From positions 310,001-374,000 of the forward strand of contig JBBDSP010000006.1 in the NCBI GenBank assembly GCA_040904925.1: 64,000 nucleotides of DNA, read 5' to 3'. Below the pieces are notes generated by a model. That model was not told the DNA's origin, ran no database searches, and saw only the letters and a program-made list of their open reading frames with translations. This document shows, in pieces, positions 60,789-64,000 of this stretch. A program made the position numbers and the translations under genes. The DNA comes from Gracilimonas sp040904925 (GTDB lineage: Bacteria > Bacteroidota > Rhodothermia > Balneolales > Balneolaceae). Each line of letters opens with the position of its first letter. Positions within the stretch are counted from its first letter, which is position 1.

Positions 60789-61508
60789 ATGGAAAAATTT
60801 GACACATTCATTTCCTATGCAGGAGAAGATAAGCAATTCGCAAATGAAATTGTTGGAGCTTTAAAAGCTAAAGGATTTAAAGTTTGGTATGCCCCAATTG
60901 AGTTGACCGTTGGGAATAAATTACTTGACTCCATTGAAAAAGGGATGAGTAAATCTAAATCAGGAATTCTACTAATTAGCTCACATTATCTCGAGAAAGG
61001 TTGGACAAACTATGAAATGGATACTTTAGTTCGTCAACACATTGAAATAAGTAAGAATATTTACCCAATTTGGCATAATGTTTCAAAAGAAAAGGTTGAA
61101 GCCAGGCACTCGGGCCTTGGAGGTATTGTCTCTTTGAAAACGGAAATAGGGTTTTCTAAAATTATAAGTGAGTTGACAAAAGTTCTATCAAATTTTGCTC
61201 CATCGGTAGGAGTATTGCCAAATTATGAATCTCCAAAATTTCGTTTTCTTCAAGGTCGTGGTGAAATATTAATTGGTCAAGATGGGCCAGCTACAACAAT
61301 CTGGGAATTTTTAGTCCATTCAAAAGATAATGAATACCCTCTGTATATTGATGGCGAAACTTTTCATAAACGAGATCTTCTTTTGAAAGCTGCCGAATTA
61401 TTACCTCATATTCCGGAAGTAGTAAAAAATTGGGTGCAGGAAGAAGGGTATCAAAAAATATGGGAAATGTGTGAACAATCTGGAATTAATCCTCATACCT
61501 TTCAATGA
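60789..61508 (+). CDS. TIR-domain protein
   Basis: A 239-residue protein with an N-terminal TIR domain (about 4-130: FDTFISYAGEDKQFA, KVWYAPIEL, GILLISSHYLEKGWTNYEM) containing Glu76 in the position of the NADase catalytic Glu. The C-terminal 110 residues (from about 150) are helical and not recognised, with a VVKNWVQEEGYQKIW segment. TIR proteins in bacteria often deplete NAD in anti-phage defence; the second part could sense or multimerise. It is the first gene in the cassette row. Confidence 0.85.
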   Translation: MEKFDTFISYAGEDKQFANEIVGALKAKGFKVWYAPIELTVGNKLLDSIEKGMSKSKSGILLISSHYLEKGWTNYEMDTLVRQHIEISKNIYPIWHNVSKEKVEARHSGLGGIVSLKTEIGFSKIISELTKVLSNFAPSVGVLPNYESPKFRFLQGRGEILIGQDGPATTIWEFLVHSKDNEYPLYIDGETFHKRDLLLKAAELLPHIPEVVKNWVQEEGYQKIWEMCEQSGINPHTFQ

Positions 61509-61521
61509 ATAGAAAGCAACA

Positions 61522-61600
61522 GCTATAGGTCAAGCCGCACAACCACAAGTGTTAGAAAGCGGCTCAGCCCACAGCCTCGACCGTTAGCGCATATTTGAAA
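61522..61600 (+). repeat. Cassette junction 2
   Basis: GCTATAGGTC (61522-61531) pairs with GACCGTTAGC (61579-61588) at 8 of 10 positions; inner AGCCGC/GCGGCT (61533-61538, 61559-61564). Boundary GTTAGCGCATATTTGAAA at 61583-61600. Confidence 0.68.
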
Positions 61601-61619
61601 ACAAACTAGAAACAGAAAT

Positions 61620-62441
61620 ATGACCAAAATGAAACAAAGTCTTTTACTCTTGACAATAGTCGGAACTTTAGTATCGTGTCTAAATAACGATAATACCAAA
61701 AATGGAACTAATACGGACAAAACAATTGAAAAGGCAGAGACATACGAACAATTTAAAGTGGATTATTCCTTAAGTGGAAATTCACTTGAAGTTTCTATTT
61801 TAACAGATCTTCCTGACAACATACAAGTCTCTTTGTCAGTTAGTCGCTCATATTGGGAAAAAGAAAACCCATCTGAATATTCAGTTGCCTATATATCTGA
61901 ACAATCAACTATAGGAGAATGGAAAAACACCCGTACAATTTTTCTTGACAATCAAAAATGGAAAGATGATTTAGTAGCTAAACAAAATGAAATGGCTGCA
62001 TCAGGTCTTGGTTTTGATGTTGACAAAATTTCAGATAGCATAAAAATTTATGCTGTTGTACAATTTTCAAATGACCCGTATCCCAACTTTAATGAAAAAA
62101 GTATGGGAAAAGACGAAATTATTTTTCATTTCCCAATTGACGTGAAAGTTGAAACAGAGTCAGAATATGGAAACTTTCATTCACTTGAAACAAGTAAGAT
62201 TTATTCCGTTTCCAAAACAACTCCTCTTATGCCAGAACTCAACCCTTCCAACCCGATTGCAGCAATCAATAAAATGAAAGAATTGGCACCAGAAAGTAGA
62301 ATAAAAATACTAGCTGTCAAGAGTAAGAGCAATACTCCTTGGTATGAAGTACAAGCCTTTGATAAAAGTGACAAGTCTATTGGCACAGGGTGGATAAATA
62401 GTACAGCTTTAATAGGACAGGAACTCCGTGTAATCAAATAA
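61620..62441 (+). CDS. Lipoprotein with possible C-terminal SH3-like domain
   Basis: A 273-residue lipoprotein (signal MTKMKQSLLLLTIVGTLVSC). The middle is beta-rich (NSLEVSILTDLPDNIQVSLSVS, then KIYAVVQFSNDPYPN) with no family recognised. The last 75 residues (KILAVKSKSNTPWYEVQAFDKSDKSIGTGWIN) resemble a bacterial SH3-like domain. It lies in the second cassette. No clear role in defence; it could alter the envelope or uptake. Confidence 0.7.
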   Translation: MTKMKQSLLLLTIVGTLVSCLNNDNTKNGTNTDKTIEKAETYEQFKVDYSLSGNSLEVSILTDLPDNIQVSLSVSRSYWEKENPSEYSVAYISEQSTIGEWKNTRTIFLDNQKWKDDLVAKQNEMAASGLGFDVDKISDSIKIYAVVQFSNDPYPNFNEKSMGKDEIIFHFPIDVKVETESEYGNFHSLETSKIYSVSKTTPLMPELNPSNPIAAINKMKELAPESRIKILAVKSKSNTPWYEVQAFDKSDKSIGTGWINSTALIGQELRVIK

Positions 62442-62462
62442 AGAAAAACGTGTTGTAGCAAT

Positions 62463-62594
62463 GCATATAGCTTTTAGCGGGTGGAAGCTTAAATTCAAGG
62501 TTTCCAATGTTTAACTAAGTTCGCCACGAGCGAACAGGTAAGTACTTCAAAACCTCCACGCACCATATGCTTGAATCTTAGCGATAATTAGAAA
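62463..62594 (+). repeat. Cassette junction 3
   Basis: Large imperfect palindrome: GCATAT (62463) with ATATGC (62565), GGTGGA (62480) near TCCACG (62555), centre GTTCGC/GCGAAC (62519-62535). Boundary CTTAGCGATAATTAGAAA at 62577-62594. Confidence 0.66.
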
Positions 62595-62606
62595 GCAAAC
62601 CATCAA

Positions 62607-63671
62607 ATGATTGAAATAAACAGGATTTTAATTCAATTAGATAGTGCGGTAAATTGTGCTAATTCACCTTATCCTCAGAAAAAAAGTATTGCTGTCATAC
62701 TATTTGATAATTTGATAGAAGTGCAGTTGTACAAAAGAGCTGAAAATAGCTTTATATGGGACAGAACAACATGGTATAATGGAAGTAGATTTCATGATTC
62801 GAGGACTCGTAATAAAGCTTTAAGCTATTATGATAATCTTTTAAAATTTTCTAAGGATAACAAAGTAATTAACCAGAGTGACTTTGAAATTCTTAAATAC
62901 GCACATAGCATTCGAAACAGTGTCTATCACAAGGGAGATCTAAACGAATTAAAGATTGAATTAGCACTCCTGATATACTATGATTTTACAAAGAACACGT
63001 TGTTAAAATGGGGAAGTCCAAATAGCCTAATTGGTTATACTAATTTACCGGGTTATGAAAAAATAGATTTTGGTCAAGGATTAAGTGATGAAGTGCTTCC
63101 GGAGCATGAGAAGTATTTTGAATCTGCTTTAAATACAATTCTTGGAAAGCTGAAAATGACTGAAAACTTAACGAAGACAATTCAGAGAATCCTTCGAAAA
63201 CAAATTGAGAGAATAGAATGGTCAATTGAATTTATATCCAAGGAATCCAAAACTATAAATTTTTATGATGTCCTCGGTAGATTTTGGTATTTAAATTCAG
63301 ACTTCTTTGAATATTATAAGGATGGTAGAAAACCAAAAAATTTAGATAGTATATTGTTATTGTATGGGTTTCTTCGTGAACATCAGGATTATCTTGACGA
63401 CATTCATGACCTCAAAATTCGACAACAAAAAGGAAAGAAATTACTTCGACAATACCGGGCAAACAAGAATGGGAAATATCCACATTGGACAAACCTTGAC
63501 AGAATAAAGTCAAGAATTAATAGCATGAAAGACAATGAACCGGAAAAATCTTTAAAAAACTTAATGGACATTGAAAGTAAAATAGCTCATTTATACACAG
63601 ACCTTGATGAAGCGTCTTCTGATTTGGATGGATACATCATGGAGCTTGTAGACAGAGCGAAAGGAAAATAA
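62607..63671 (+). CDS. HEPN-motif protein, unknown
   Basis: A 354-residue mostly helical protein. SIRNSVYHKG holds Arg103 and His108 in the R-x4-H pattern of HEPN ribonucleases, after a hydrophobic-helix region. The C-terminal half has a Lys/Arg-rich coiled stretch (QQKGKKLLRQYRANKNGKYP). HEPN proteins often act as toxins or in defence. I do not know the wider family. Cassette three; AT-rich and unlike the core genes. Confidence 0.65.
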   Translation: MIEINRILIQLDSAVNCANSPYPQKKSIAVILFDNLIEVQLYKRAENSFIWDRTTWYNGSRFHDSRTRNKALSYYDNLLKFSKDNKVINQSDFEILKYAHSIRNSVYHKGDLNELKIELALLIYYDFTKNTLLKWGSPNSLIGYTNLPGYEKIDFGQGLSDEVLPEHEKYFESALNTILGKLKMTENLTKTIQRILRKQIERIEWSIEFISKESKTINFYDVLGRFWYLNSDFFEYYKDGRKPKNLDSILLLYGFLREHQDYLDDIHDLKIRQQKGKKLLRQYRANKNGKYPHWTNLDRIKSRINSMKDNEPEKSLKNLMDIESKIAHLYTDLDEASSDLDGYIMELVDRAKGK

Positions 63672-63675
63672 CTAC

Positions 63676-63713
63676 CCCCAACACAATATAAAACAGTTGG
63701 GGTACATTAGAAA
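63676..63713 (+). repeat. Cassette junction 4
   Basis: CCCCAAC (63676-63682) pairs with GTTGGGG (63696-63702), loop 13 nt. Boundary GTTGGGGTACATTAGAAA at 63696-63713. Shares GGGTACATTA with junction 1. Confidence 0.66.
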
Positions 63714-63739
63714 AAATCCTCCCAAATCATATAGCATAG

Positions 63740-64000
63740 ATGAAAATAGAGATTGCTGAATCATTAATTTATAGTTATTTAAAACATTCCGAAGGTTGTC
63801 GAATTGTTCAAACTAATTGGAGTACGAGCGGAAATTGGATTGTTACGGAATACGAAACTGAAAGAGCAAGAGAATTATTTCAAAATATTTCTACTTCAGA
63901 ATATTTTAGCGGAATTTTTAAGAACAGTTCTTTTGACCAACTAATTAAGCAAGCCGAAATTGATGTTATGGGAATAAATACAGCCGAAGAAACAGTTTAC
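63740..64000 (+). CDS. Start of a hypothetical protein (runs off the window)
   Basis: Open for 87 codons to the end: MKIEIAESLIYSYLKH, GCRIVQTNWSTSGNWIV, ERARELFQN, DQLIKQAEIDVMGINTAEE. It starts 26 nt after junction 4, as cassette genes should. A hypothetical family with a restriction-nuclease-like look is possible, but only the N-terminus is seen. Confidence 0.6.
   Translation, partial: MKIEIAESLIYSYLKHSEGCRIVQTNWSTSGNWIVTEYETERARELFQNISTSEYFSGIFKNSSFDQLIKQAEIDVMGINTAEETVY

Noticed and set aside
60768..63713. Classical class 1 integron attC sites
   Set aside because: The boundary is GTTAGSG or GTTGGGG, not GTTRRRY at the last base, and no integrase or attI is visible. Kept only as an integron-like hypothesis.

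Overview
The window reads as chromosome of a Gram-negative member of the FCB group, most likely Balneolota (Balneola/Gracilimonas type) or a close Bacteroidota relative. The basis is an AT-rich core with TonB, BamA/TamA-like and lipoprotein genes, an S23-type four-helix-bundle gene, SatD, bactofilins, a fused E1 alpha/beta dehydrogenase, a PVC-type cytochrome beside DUF1080, and a promoter of the TTTG-N21-TAnnTTTG type. The taxon is inferred from gene content, not from a marker search. A run of exactly 100 N at 20158-20257 shows a draft scaffold.

Layout. 47-5146 (minus): type IV pilus/type II secretion motor operon pilC-pilB-cNMP-binding protein-pilT. 5480-11106 (plus): MFS and MATE exporters, an Ig-like lipoprotein, a SUI1-like factor and a four-helix-bundle gene inside an inverted repeat. 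11140-13064 (minus): metallopeptidase, DUF4920 protein and Nei glycosylase with an altered zinc finger. 13459-18401 (plus): membrane protein, BNR lipoprotein, DUF1080 lipoprotein and a large cytochrome c. 18402-20600: an island of large palindromic repeats (family A) around a GIY-YIG gene, broken by the gap. 20667-21595 (minus): two pilin-like proteins. 21600-23640: repeat family B, an SDR gene and another family A copy. 23689-33373 (minus): QueE/QueD, a thioredoxin-like protein, an alkyltransferase-like protein, a DUF2520 protein, a degenerate Memo, a phosphopantetheinyl transferase, tRNA-Ser(GGA), TonB, PlsC, MurQ, AccC and a phytoene/squalene synthase. 33576-35912 (plus): LacI-purC-cupin.

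36175-40993 (minus) is a SAM-controlled methionine operon: a SAM-I riboswitch, a hairpin containing the GTG start, then metH split into two overlapping genes, and metF. A decayed toxin-antitoxin pair lies upstream. SAM is also used in the polyamine block at 43342-48205: SpeE and SpeD on minus; SpeA, SpeB and a deoxyhypusine-synthase-like protein on plus. A fused 2-oxoacid dehydrogenase E1 follows. 50244-51294 holds a SatD operon under a promoter carrying two similar palindromes. 51298-60422 is housekeeping: ECF sigma factor and partner, HolA, two bactofilins, AsnRS, M16 peptidase, PNPase and S15.

The right end (60768-64000) is the most unusual part. AT-rich accessory genes, all on plus, follow one another: a TIR protein, a lipoprotein, a HEPN-motif protein and an incomplete gene. 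Each is preceded by a palindromic spacer ending in the same 18-bp junction (roughly GTTAGSGNANATTNGAAA). This looks like an array of single-gene mobile cassettes with integron-like sites, carrying possible defence genes. No integrase is visible.
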